Source: Polaribacter porphyrae
GTDB taxonomy: Bacteria > Bacteroidota > Bacteroidia > Flavobacteriales > Flavobacteriaceae
DNA: 64,000 bases
Assembly: GCF_002954685.1 (NCBI RefSeq)
Contig: NZ_MSCN01000001.1
Location: 2,250,429 to 2,314,428 of the forward strand
Direction: 5' to 3'
This document shows, piece by piece, positions 47,409 to 54,828 of this stretch (position 1 is the first letter of the stretch; the number at the start of each line of letters is the position of its first letter). The position numbers and the translations under genes are program-made. The notes under the pieces are model-generated. The model had not been told where the DNA came from, searched no databases, and saw only the letters and a program-made list of their open reading frames with translations.

Positions 47409-47915
47409 ATGAGAAATTTTAAAACGTTACTATTAATTGCTGTATTTACTTTAGGTGTAGGTGGTGTTGCAAATGCACAAAAAATAGGTCATATAGACTT
47501 TGAAAAATTAGTAGCAGAAATGCCACAAACTAAAAAATTAAAAGCAGATATTGAGAAATTGGGTAAAACTTACCAAGATGAAGTTGAGAGTATGGCTAAA
47601 AAGCTGGATGCAAAAATGAGTAAATACAGACAAGAGTCAACATCACAAACAAAAGAAATTAATGATATCAGAACAAAAGAAATACAACAAGAAAATGCTA
47701 GGTATGAGCAATTAAGGCAAACTGCTTATCAAGATATGCAAAAAAAACAAGCTGATGGATTAAAGCCTATTATAGAGAAAGCTCAAAAAGCTATTGAAGA
47801 AGTTGCTGCTTCTAAAGCAATAGTGTATGTTTTAGATGCATCTTTAGGTAAAGGATTACTTGTTAAAAAAGGTGAAGACTTGTTTGCTGCTGTTAAAGCT
47901 AAACTAGGATTTTAA
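47409..47915 (+). CDS. OmpH/Skp-family periplasmic chaperone
   Basis: 168 aa with a signal peptide (ending VANAQ). KIGHIDFEKLVAEMP at the mature start, a coiled-coil middle, and IEEVAASKAIVYVLDAS near the end match Skp/OmpH. It is the second copy, 36 bp after the first, as usual in flavobacteria, and is followed by a strong terminator. Confidence 0.93.
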   Translation: MRNFKTLLLIAVFTLGVGGVANAQKIGHIDFEKLVAEMPQTKKLKADIEKLGKTYQDEVESMAKKLDAKMSKYRQESTSQTKEINDIRTKEIQQENARYEQLRQTAYQDMQKKQADGLKPIIEKAQKAIEEVAASKAIVYVLDASLGKGLLVKKGEDLFAAVKAKLGF

Positions 47916-47940
47916 AAAAATAAAATTATATATTAATATA

Positions 47941-47970
47941 AAACCTACTTTTTAAGTAGGTTTTTTTATT
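47941..47970 (+). terminator. rho-independent terminator of the bamA-ompH unit
   Basis: AAACCTACTT (47941-47950) pairs perfectly with AAGTAGGTTT (47954-47963), followed by further T-rich sequence. It lies 25 bp after the ompH stop. Confidence 0.88.
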
Positions 47971-47982
47971 TTTATTGCAGAT

Positions 47983-48780
47983 ATGAAAGCTAACAATTCT
48001 CCTATCGGTTTTTTTGATTCTGGTATTGGTGGTACATCAATATGGAAAGAAGTAACTGAACTCTTGCCTTTTGAAAATACAATTTATTTATCTGATAGTA
48101 AAAATGCTCCTTATGGAGAAAAGAGCCAACAAGAGATTATAGATTTATCTATTAAAAATACAGAATTTTTGCTTAATAAAAATTGTAAGCTTATTGTAGT
48201 TGCATGCAATACAGCAACTACTAATGCTATAAAAATATTAAGAGAAAAATATTCAATACCTTTTATTGGTATTGAACCAGCAATAAAACCAGCAGCCTTA
48301 AAAACCAAATCTAAAGCAGTTGGTATTTTAGCTACAAAAGGCACTCTAAATAGTCAACTATTTGAAAAAACTTCGGGTAAAATAGAGACTCATATCAAAA
48401 TATATGAAACTATTGGGAAAGGTTTGGTTGAATTGATTGAAGATGGAAAAATACATTCTACTAAAATGAAAACTCTATTGAAATCATACATTGATCCAAT
48501 GCTTAAAAAGAATATAGACTGTTTGGTTTTAGGCTGTACTCATTATCCTTATTTAATTCCTATTATCCAAGATATTGTTAAAGAAAAAGTTCAAATAATC
48601 GATTCTGGTTTAGCTGTTGCTAGACAAACTAAAGCTGTACTAGAAAAAAATCTGCTTTTAAATATTGAATCAAGCCAAGCTTTTCATCAATTTTACATTA
48701 ACAAAGAAAAAAAGGTTTTAAAAGCAATACTCTCTTATTTAAAAAATAAATCAATAGAAATAAACGAAAAAGAGTTTTAA
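47983..48780 (+). CDS. murI: glutamate racemase
   Basis: 265 aa. GFFDSGIGGTSIWKEV (Asp/Ser of the active site), SDSKNAPYGEKS, VVACNTATTNA (first catalytic Cys) and LVLGCTHYPYL (second catalytic Cys) are all present. It makes D-glutamate for peptidoglycan. Convergent 4-bp overlap with the PorP/SprF gene. Confidence 0.95.
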   Translation: MKANNSPIGFFDSGIGGTSIWKEVTELLPFENTIYLSDSKNAPYGEKSQQEIIDLSIKNTEFLLNKNCKLIVVACNTATTNAIKILREKYSIPFIGIEPAIKPAALKTKSKAVGILATKGTLNSQLFEKTSGKIETHIKIYETIGKGLVELIEDGKIHSTKMKTLLKSYIDPMLKKNIDCLVLGCTHYPYLIPIIQDIVKEKVQIIDSGLAVARQTKAVLEKNLLLNIESSQAFHQFYINKEKKVLKAILSYLKNKSIEINEKEF

Positions 48781-49760
48781 AAACTCCCAAATGCAGCATT
48801 TATATTTGGACAAGCTGCAGCCCTTGGCTCTTTAGTCCATAAATTGATACCCACAGATACTTGATGAAAACCAGAATTAGTTAACACTGTATCGTTCATT
48901 TGATTGGTGTAAGTATAAGAAAACATATAATTTTTATAGTTTATCCCTATAATTGGTGATATAAATTGTGCATTTTCAATCGCATTTGCATCAAAATTAC
49001 TCCTATAAGATAAGGCTCCCCATAATTGAGTTTGAGAGATTGTTTTATATGCTTTTATATTAAAATCAGCAATTCGCTCTCCTGTTCCTTCCCTAAATTG
49101 AAACATTACTGAAGGCTCAAATTGAATAGCTAAATCTTGTCCAAAATAATATCCAGCAGAAAAAATGTAATTTCTTAAGTCTAAAGGCTCCTGAACATTT
49201 AAATTGTTTTTTGCAGTTAATAAAAGATTTTTAACTGTAAAATATGATGAAAATCCTCCATAATGATATGCCATTCCAAAATCAGCATTATAATAACTAG
49301 TACTTTCTACTATTGCAGCTACAGCTCTGTCTCCAGTAAATGTTCTTTGATCTGATTGATTTTGTACAAACGTAAATGACAAACCAAAAGATAATTGATT
49401 AAAGAATCTACCATTTCCCATAGGTAAATGATATGCGTAAGTACCTTGTAAACCTTTTTGAGAGTGAAATCCGTTTTTATCATTAAACAAAACTAGTCCA
49501 TAACCTGCATTAGAATACTCACCAAATCTAGTATGAAAGCTCAATGTTTGTAAAGCTGGAGCATTTGGAATACCAGCCCATTGTTGCCTAGCTGTAAATC
49601 TTAATTTACTTGAATTACCAATACCAGCTGCTGAAGGGTGGACTAAATATACGTTATCAGACAAATAATCTTGGTAAATAGGTAATGTTTCTTGAGAATT
49701 ACTTTTTAATGAAATAAAGGATAATAAAGAAAATAAGAAAAATCGATTTAAAAATTTCAT
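48777..49760 (-). CDS. PorP/SprF family type IX secretion membrane protein
   Basis: 327 aa with a signal peptide (ending LKSNSQ). PIYQDYLSDNVYLVHPSAAGI and LRFTARQQWAGIPNAPALQTLSFHTRF-type start, then a barrel, GINYKNYMFSYTYTNQMN and a C-terminus NINAAFGSF are standard for PorP/SprF. Members help outer membrane targeting or attachment of T9SS cargo. No large SprB-like adhesin is next to it, so it is a solitary copy. Confidence 0.92.
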   Translation of the reverse strand: MKFLNRFFLFSLLSFISLKSNSQETLPIYQDYLSDNVYLVHPSAAGIGNSSKLRFTARQQWAGIPNAPALQTLSFHTRFGEYSNAGYGLVLFNDKNGFHSQKGLQGTYAYHLPMGNGRFFNQLSFGLSFTFVQNQSDQRTFTGDRAVAAIVESTSYYNADFGMAYHYGGFSSYFTVKNLLLTAKNNLNVQEPLDLRNYIFSAGYYFGQDLAIQFEPSVMFQFREGTGERIADFNIKAYKTISQTQLWGALSYRSNFDANAIENAQFISPIIGINYKNYMFSYTYTNQMNDTVLTNSGFHQVSVGINLWTKEPRAAACPNINAAFGSF

Positions 49761-49783
49761 TAAAAATTTAGTTATTTAATTCT

Positions 49784-49791
49784 CAAAGATA
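49784..49791 (-). promoter_or_regulatory. -7 box for the PorP/SprF gene
   Basis: The minus strand reads TATCTTTG, an exact TAnnTTTG, 24 bp before the start at 49760. No TTG at the expected distance. Confidence 0.42.
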
Positions 49792-49888
49792 TTGATTTTA
49801 CTAAAATAAATTCTTTTAAAAATAAAGATTTAACATAAATATTTAACTAACTTTTGTATAAATTATTGTAAGTCTTCAGATAATAAAA

Positions 49889-49910
49889 AAGCAGTCTGTT
49901 AAGACTGCTT
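49889..49910 (-). terminator. orphan minus-strand terminator at the element border
   Basis: AAGCAGTCT (49889-49897) pairs with AGACTGCTT (49902-49910). The A-run is on the left, so the U-tract is on the minus strand. No minus-strand gene ends here: the nearest one to the right ends at 53241, inside the element. It probably served a gene now displaced to the far side of the element. Confidence 0.68.
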
Positions 49911-49912
49911 AA

Positions 49913-49939
49913 ATTTGTAGCAAGGACTGGACTACAAAT
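49913..49939. other. candidate attachment (att) site of the element
   Basis: ATTTGTAG (49913-49920) and CTACAAAT (49932-49939) are an 8-bp inverted repeat around an 11-bp spacer, the usual shape of a tyrosine recombinase crossover site. On the minus strand the spacer region reads AGTCCAGTCCTTGCTACA, which looks like the 3' end of a tRNA (T-stem 3' strand plus acceptor strand), followed directly by the orphan terminator. The 346-bp gap 49761-50106 holds nothing else but promoters. This is inference; the matching right-hand site is not in the window. Confidence 0.45.
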
Positions 49940-50057
49940 ATTAAACCAGCTTAAATTGTCTTTATAAAAAATTCACAATAACTCCTTATTTAAAAGTACA
50001 TTCAGAGACATTATATAAAAATAATTAAAACTTCATAAAAAGAAATAAAGAAAAAAG

Positions 50058-50088
50058 TTGGGATTATATCGGGAATTTATTAAATTTA
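50058..50088 (+). promoter_or_regulatory. integrase promoter
   Basis: TTG (50058-50060) is followed after 20 bp by TAAATTTA (50081-50088), one base off the TAnnTTTG box. The integrase ATG is 18 bp downstream. Confidence 0.48.
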
Positions 50089-50106
50089 TCATATATATAT
50101 TAATAA

Positions 50107-51408
50107 ATGGCTAGTATTAAATTTAACATCATTTCAAGAAAAAATCCGTCAAACCTAAATATTCGATTTTATCACGGAAAAAATATTGACTGCAATGCAA
50201 AGTCAAACATTCTTATTGACCCCAAAATTTGGAGTAATAAGATGCAAAACTTAAAGTCTTTGACTGATAACGAATCTAAAAAATTCTATAGAACAAAGAT
50301 TAATGCGCTCAAACTTGAAATAATAAAAAAATTTACTGAAGATTATTCTAACGGGAAACTTATTAATTCTAAATGGTTAAATATATTAATAGAAGATTTT
50401 TATAAAAGACCTACAGATGAAAATGACTATAAGATATTCCTAATACCGTTTATTACAAAATACATTGATGAATCTGAAAACAGAATAAACCTTAAAACAG
50501 GAAAAAAAATATCTTTCAGGACTATCCAAAAATATAAAACAACTTTAAATCAAATTAAAGATTTTGAAGAAAAAGAAAAGGATAAATATCACATAAAAAA
50601 TATTGATTTAGATTTTCATAAAAGATTTACAACTCATTTAAAATTAGATAAAAATTATTCTAATACTATGATTGAAAAAATCATCAGTCAGTTAAAAAGT
50701 TTTATTAGAAACGCTAAAGAAAAGGGCTATGAAACAAGTCCAGAAGTAGAAAGTAGAAATTTTACATTTAGAAGAGATGAAACAATAGATATATTTTTAG
50801 ACGAAAAAGAAATAGAAATAATTTACAATCTAGATTTCTCTAACAACACTAGATTAAACAATGTAAGAGACTTATTCATAATAGGCTTATGGACTGGATT
50901 AAGAGTTAGTGATTTAAAAAGAATTAATCAATTTCACTTCTCAAAAGATAGGATAATAATATCATCTACAGAAAAAACAAATTCATCAGTTAAAATACCT
51001 ATACATCCACAAGTAAAAAACATCTTAACTAGAAGGAATAAAAAACTTCCTCGAATCATTTCTGACCAAAAGTTTAATCTATATATCAAAGAGATTTGTA
51101 AAATTGCAGGTTTTACTGAAAGAGTCTTAGGGTACAAAAAAAACTCTGAAACAAATAGAAAAGAAAAAGGTTATTTCCCAAAATATGAATTGGTAAGCTC
51201 TCATATTTGTAGAAGAAGTTTTACAACAAACCATTATGGGAAAATTGACGATAAAGCATTAATGGCAATTACTTCACATCGTAGCCATTCACAATTCATA
51301 AAATATGTAAAAACTACTCAAAAACAGCATGTTAAAAAAGTGGAAAAATATTGGGCTGAACAAAATGAAATAAACAATTCTCTACCAAAACTAAACATCT
51401 CTTACTAA
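50107..51408 (+). CDS. tyrosine recombinase (site-specific integrase)
   Basis: 433 aa of the Bacteroidota integrase type with an N-terminal arm-binding domain (about 1-100), a SAM-like core-binding domain (about 105-215) and a catalytic domain. Visible catalytic residues are Arg266 (WTGLRVSDL), His366 and Arg369 (SHICRRSF), a His in SHRSHSQF, and the nucleophile Tyr400 (IKYVKT). It would integrate and excise the island. All core residues are intact, so it is probably functional. It reads away from the candidate att site 170 bp upstream. Confidence 0.95.
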   Translation: MASIKFNIISRKNPSNLNIRFYHGKNIDCNAKSNILIDPKIWSNKMQNLKSLTDNESKKFYRTKINALKLEIIKKFTEDYSNGKLINSKWLNILIEDFYKRPTDENDYKIFLIPFITKYIDESENRINLKTGKKISFRTIQKYKTTLNQIKDFEEKEKDKYHIKNIDLDFHKRFTTHLKLDKNYSNTMIEKIISQLKSFIRNAKEKGYETSPEVESRNFTFRRDETIDIFLDEKEIEIIYNLDFSNNTRLNNVRDLFIIGLWTGLRVSDLKRINQFHFSKDRIIISSTEKTNSSVKIPIHPQVKNILTRRNKKLPRIISDQKFNLYIKEICKIAGFTERVLGYKKNSETNRKEKGYFPKYELVSSHICRRSFTTNHYGKIDDKALMAITSHRSHSQFIKYVKTTQKQHVKKVEKYWAEQNEINNSLPKLNISY

Positions 51409-51461
51409 AACGTAACTCATTTAATTTCAGTTAAATAAAATAGTATTTCCATAGATTTACC

Positions 51462-51492
51462 TTGCTTAATACATTTTTACTTATTAAATTTG
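51462..51492 (+). promoter_or_regulatory. promoter of the Xis-like gene with an inverted repeat
   Basis: TTG (51462-51464) and TAAATTTG (51485-51492) are 20 bp apart, both exact. Just downstream GTTCAG (51498-51503) and CTGAAC (51518-51523) form an inverted repeat at the predicted transcript start and may be the operator for the HTH protein. Confidence 0.72.
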
Positions 51493-51532
51493 CAATAGTT
51501 CAGCCATTTTTATAAATCTGAACGTTTTTATT

Positions 51533-51898
51533 ATGAATTCCTTAATTATTCAAGGGCTTGAAATCAAGGATTTTGAAGCTCTACTAGAAAGAATAGTAAG
51601 GAAATGCATTAACGAAACACTATCATCTACTAAAGAGGTCAATAGACCACACACAAACGTACTACAAAAGGAAATAAATGTATTTCCCGAAGAAAATCAA
51701 GAGACACTTATCTCTAGAAAAGAGTTAAGTCAATACCTGAAAGTATCAATCCCAACGATTCATGCTTGGGACAAAAAAGGCATCCTGAAACCAATAAAAA
51801 TTGGCACAAGGATTAGATACTTAAAATCAGACGTTGAAAAAATCCTAAATCAAGTTAAACCTTCTAAAGCCATAAATGATGATGAAGATAGAATTTGA
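51533..51898 (+). CDS. helix-turn-helix excisionase-like protein
   Basis: 121 aa. The C-terminal part LISRKELSQYLKVSIPTIHAWDKKGILKPIKIGTRIRYL is a winged-helix MerR/Xis-type domain (HTH_17 family). The N-terminal 50 residues are helical. Next to an integrase this is the usual directionality factor. The stop overlaps the start of the next gene by 23 bp. Confidence 0.88.
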   Translation: MNSLIIQGLEIKDFEALLERIVRKCINETLSSTKEVNRPHTNVLQKEINVFPEENQETLISRKELSQYLKVSIPTIHAWDKKGILKPIKIGTRIRYLKSDVEKILNQVKPSKAINDDEDRI

Positions 51899-52307
51899 TT
51901 ATTGGACATATAAGAGAGGTCTAAACGGAAACACATTCGACTGTAAAAGCAAACGATGTCGCTCTCCTTTTAGATTTCTAAAAATTTCAGAACCTAAATC
52001 ACAATACCTAATTAACGGAGGTGTTAGCTTTGTTGTTCAAAGTTGGAATAAAAGTAGAGAGAAAATACTTCATTCTGGAATGATTCCTTTTCAGTCCATT
52101 AGTTGTGAAGGATTCTACTATGGAAACAACCTCAACAAAAAAGGTAAAAAAGATTTTATCCTTTTATACCACGATTCCAATTTAGATGAGGTGACATTTT
52201 TTTTGATTAAAAACAAGTGTCCTAGAAACAAGTCAAAGTTTGCAGAACAATTAATCATTTATTTCAATCAAATTAAATGTATAGAGACTTTGAATATAAA
52301 AAATTAA
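51876..52307 (+). CDS. hypothetical protein, 143 aa
   Basis: Three ATG codons in a row (51876, 51879, 51882) overlap the Xis-like gene; any may be used. The protein is basic with several Cys (FDCKSKRCRSPF, and single Cys near 76, 110 and 136) and aromatic residues. No family recognised. The last codons contain the first copy of the TCAAATT-type repeat that recurs downstream. Confidence 0.55.
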   Translation: MMMKIEFDYWTYKRGLNGNTFDCKSKRCRSPFRFLKISEPKSQYLINGGVSFVVQSWNKSREKILHSGMIPFQSISCEGFYYGNNLNKKGKKDFILLYHDSNLDEVTFFLIKNKCPRNKSKFAEQLIIYFNQIKCIETLNIKN

Positions 52308-52432
52308 GTAGTTTAATTTTATTCAAATTTAATCTATGGAGCAAAACAAAATACCAACATCTAACTTAATTATTTTAATCAAATTAAATGTATAGAAGTT
52401 GAATTTAATTTCAATCAAATTTAACTTCTATA
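52262..52432. repeat. four copies of a TCAAATT-centred motif
   Basis: Consensus TTTNAATCAAATTTAATNTATAG. Copies are at 52262-52284, 52317-52339, 52374-52395 and 52409-52432. Two more lie upstream of the defence operon: 54463-54483 (minus strand) and 54757-54775. The copies are 75-95 percent alike by eye. AT-rich DNA gives chance matches, but the spacing and shared flank TATAG suggest a real binding or replication-type repeat. Confidence 0.45.
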
Positions 52433-52433
52433 C
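52390..52433. repeat. 17-bp inverted repeat before a hypothetical gene
   Basis: GTATAGAAGTTGAATTT (52390-52406) and AAATTTAACTTCTATAC (52417-52433) pair at 16 of 17 positions with a 10-base loop. It lies 31 bp upstream of the ATG at 52465 and could be an operator or a hairpin in the leader. The 157-bp gap around it holds no gene. Confidence 0.65.
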
Positions 52434-52464
52434 AAACTAAAATTAACTTTAAAACTAAAAAAAA

Positions 52465-52821
52465 ATGAATAACAAAGGCAGAAAAATCGGTTCAAAAAAC
52501 AAACTAACAAATACTTCTAAAGAAGGTTTATTTAAAGTAGTTAGTAATGAATTAAAAAGGCTAAATAAACTAATAACAACGCTACCAATTTACGAGAGGT
52601 TTACTAAACTAATTCCCTATGCAAAGCTACTATGTGTTGGCAATGATGAGATTAGTTATTCCACTAGAAAAATCATATTTGAGAGCTTACAATCCGAGTT
52701 TAAGAAACTAAAATTTTACATAAATCATCTACCAAAAGAAAAAAGAGCAAATGAATTAAGAAAAATATTAATGATGTTGAGTCCAGAACAAATTGAAAAG
52801 GCAATTGATAAGATTGAGTAA
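52465..52821 (+). CDS. hypothetical protein, 118 aa, element-associated
   Basis: N-terminus NNKGRKIGSKNKLTNTSKEG is a GRxxGSKNK pattern common to small proteins in flavobacterial integrase modules. The remainder is helical and basic (VVSNELKRLNKLITTLP, YERFTKLIPYAKLLC, LSPEQIEKAIDKIE). No named family. Likely a DNA-binding accessory of the element. Confidence 0.6.
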   Translation: MNNKGRKIGSKNKLTNTSKEGLFKVVSNELKRLNKLITTLPIYERFTKLIPYAKLLCVGNDEISYSTRKIIFESLQSEFKKLKFYINHLPKEKRANELRKILMMLSPEQIEKAIDKIE

Positions 52822-53240
52822 AAAAACACCTTTTTTTGCACATTTTTCCGATTTTCATCAAAATCAACCAAAAAAACACAATTAATTGACTATAAGTAAC
52901 TTAAGTTGAAGTTAAGGTGGGTGGAGGTCAAAAATGTATTTTTTTGTATTGCACTTTTTAGCGATTATTCTGTTTTTAAGGAAGTCAACAAAAACAAGGA
53001 GAACAGCGAAATAAAGGTAGGTATAGGTTCGAACCCACGCCTTAAAACGACACTCTTGTGTCTGTTACAATTAGGTAACAACTAGTCCTCAGGATGATTT
53101 TTCAGAACTTTAAAAAACTAATATTTTTACAAAACTTTTTAACCCACTATGGTTTGCTCATTTTTATTATATATATTATTATATTATATATTACAAATCA
53201 TATAGAAATAATAAAATGACAAGTTTGACGAAATCCAGAA
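52822..53240. other. 419-bp non-coding stretch with structured, tRNA-like section
   Basis: No gene is seen. The part 53021-53080 contains GGTTCGAACC, a T-loop-like palindrome, a hairpin GACAC-TCTT-GTGTC, and a 6-bp hairpin TGTTAC / GTAACA with a 6-base loop. Their order on the minus strand resembles anticodon arm, long variable arm and T-arm of a class II tRNA, but the stems do not fit a working tRNA. Beyond 53150 the sequence is a plain AT-rich tract (ATTATATATATTATTATA-type). Confidence 0.5.
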
Positions 53241-54456
53241 TTAAAGAATTCTATTTTTAACGTCCAATAATTTTCCCTCTAAAGTAATTTTCGCTACAGC
53301 TTCATTAACCACTAAAGCACCAAAAGTATTTTTCCCTCTGTAAGTCATATATAGAATTATGTAATATCCTTTATCTTCGTACTGGGTTTCTATATGCTCA
53401 AAACTTTTAGGGTCATTCAATCTTTCCTTAACATATCTTTTAAGTTTTCTATTACTCCCATCCCATCCTTGAAAAAGTTTTAGAATTTTATTCGTCCTTC
53501 TCCTTTTCTTTTCGTTTATTTTAAATTGTACTGGGTCTGGAATAAATACAATCACAGTTTTAACATTCGTAGCAACATTCTTTTGTTTAACAATTTCCTT
53601 TTTATAATTTTTAGTAAAAATACTTTTATGAATATTTGAATTATTTCTCCAATTATTTTTTGAAGCATTTTTAGACAGTTGAAAATATATTGTATCCAAT
53701 CCCTATAGAAACTTTAGATTTCTTGATGTAACTACCTTTAAAATCCTTTACAATACTATCTGACCATCTTTTTTGAAACGCTTTTAAATACTTTAATTGC
53801 TTTTTGAGTTTTTCAACTTTTTTTTGCTGATTTTTTAGATTCACTTTTTTAAAACTATCCAAAAATTCTTCTTCCTTTTTTCTTAAACTATCTAATTTAT
53901 AATTTGAAAGTTTAATTTTACTTTGAGACTCTAAATAATTTTCATCTCCTTCCTCAACTAAGCTGAATTTTTCTATTGCTTTTGTATAATCCTTATTATG
54001 ATAGAAATTATTACCTTCTGAATAGAAGTCTATTGGATTCAACAAAGTAATAATTAAACCGAAGATAATTGGTGTAAAAAAAATTGAAACTAAAATGTAA
54101 ATTACTCTCTTCCATAACTTAACATCCCTCTTAAAAATCCCTACAATTCCTAAAGGAGGGAAAAGGAATAATAGAAGCAAAAGAACTCTTTTTCTCAAAT
54201 ACCATTTATACACTTTTTCTTCTTTCTTCTTATTAGGTTTCTCTATAGGTATTCTTTTTTTCTTTTCTAATTTAATTTCACTCGCATTTAACAGTTCCTG
54301 AGAAGCATGTTTATTAAAATTAGTTTTTGAAAGACTAACAGATATTTTTCTGTGACAAATGGTACAAGCTTTTTTACCATCACTTGTTTTACTAATATTA
54401 AACAGAGGAGTATTTATACCTTTTAAATCTTTTTTACACGCAAAGCACTTTTCCAT
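53241..54456 (-). pseudogene. frameshifted zinc-ribbon / membrane / TPR-like gene
   Basis: Two overlapping reading frames look like one broken gene. The 5' frame (54456-53671, 261 aa) has a Cys4 zinc ribbon (CFACKKDL and CTICHR), two membrane helices (about 90-145) and a short TPR plus coiled coil. The 3' frame (to 53241) opens with TTG at 53699 right after an in-frame stop. It ends with a domain containing FQGWDGSNRKLKRYVKERLNDPKSFEH-type and YRGKNTFGALVVNEAVAKI sequence, which is common as a C-terminal domain in flavobacteria. Removing one base from the C-run 53701-53703 joins them as KVSIG-LDTIYFQLSK. It may be real decay or a base-calling error. Confidence 0.62.
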
Positions 54457-54515
54457 AGCTATAAATTAAATTTGATTAAAATTAAATTCCTAGAAAGTCA
54501 AAAAAAGGAGCGTAA

Positions 54516-54776
54516 AAAAGCGCACCAAATTCACATAGTAAACGAAGGTTCGCCAAAACCCACAGAACACAAGGAATAGGCACGCCAGAATTGGCATACT
54601 ATTACTCGTCTCGTTCTGTATTTAAAAATTGGCGATTCTCGTTTACAAGACTTTCAGTACAATATGTTTACTCTTTATTGAAAGAGCAGTATTTTCTAAT
54701 CACAAATTTAGATAAATTATTATTAAATTTGAGTGAAATAAAGTCTATGAAAATTATTTCACTCAAATTTAATTGA
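54516..54776 (+). other. ATG-less open stretch before the defence operon
   Basis: In the 372-bp gap 54457-54828 one frame is open for 86 codons from after a TAA at 54513 to a TGA at 54774. It has no ATG before codon 78; a TTG at 54591 would give 61 aa. The translation (SKRRFAKTHRTQGIGTPEL, then AYYYSSRSVFKNWRFSFTRL) is basic, Tyr/Ser-rich, and its DNA is more GC-rich than its surroundings. I have a vague memory of similar stretches repeated in flavobacterial genomes. It could be a conserved non-coding element or a small gene; I cannot decide. Confidence 0.3.
54722..54773 (+). promoter_or_regulatory. perfect 20-bp inverted repeat overlapping the operon promoter
   Basis: The arms at 54722-54741 and 54754-54773 are exact reverse complements with a 12-base spacer. 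The left arm contains TAAATTTG (54724-54731), an exact -7 box reading toward the defence operon; by symmetry the right arm has one reading left. GAGTG/CACTC cores in the arms recur in a second small hairpin at 54793-54810 (CACTC-T8-GAGTG). No -33 TTG is in place. A repressor binding here would shut the promoter; a cruciform or RNA hairpin is the alternative. Confidence 0.65.
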
Positions 54777-54828
54777 TTACCTAAACAATTATCACTCTTT
54801 TTTTTGAGTGCATTAACACATATTATAA

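Noticed and set aside
53010..53110. A functional tRNA gene on the minus strand
   Set aside because: The T-stem does not pair, the anticodon-like loop has the wrong size, and no acceptor stem can be drawn; kept only as a tRNA-like finding.
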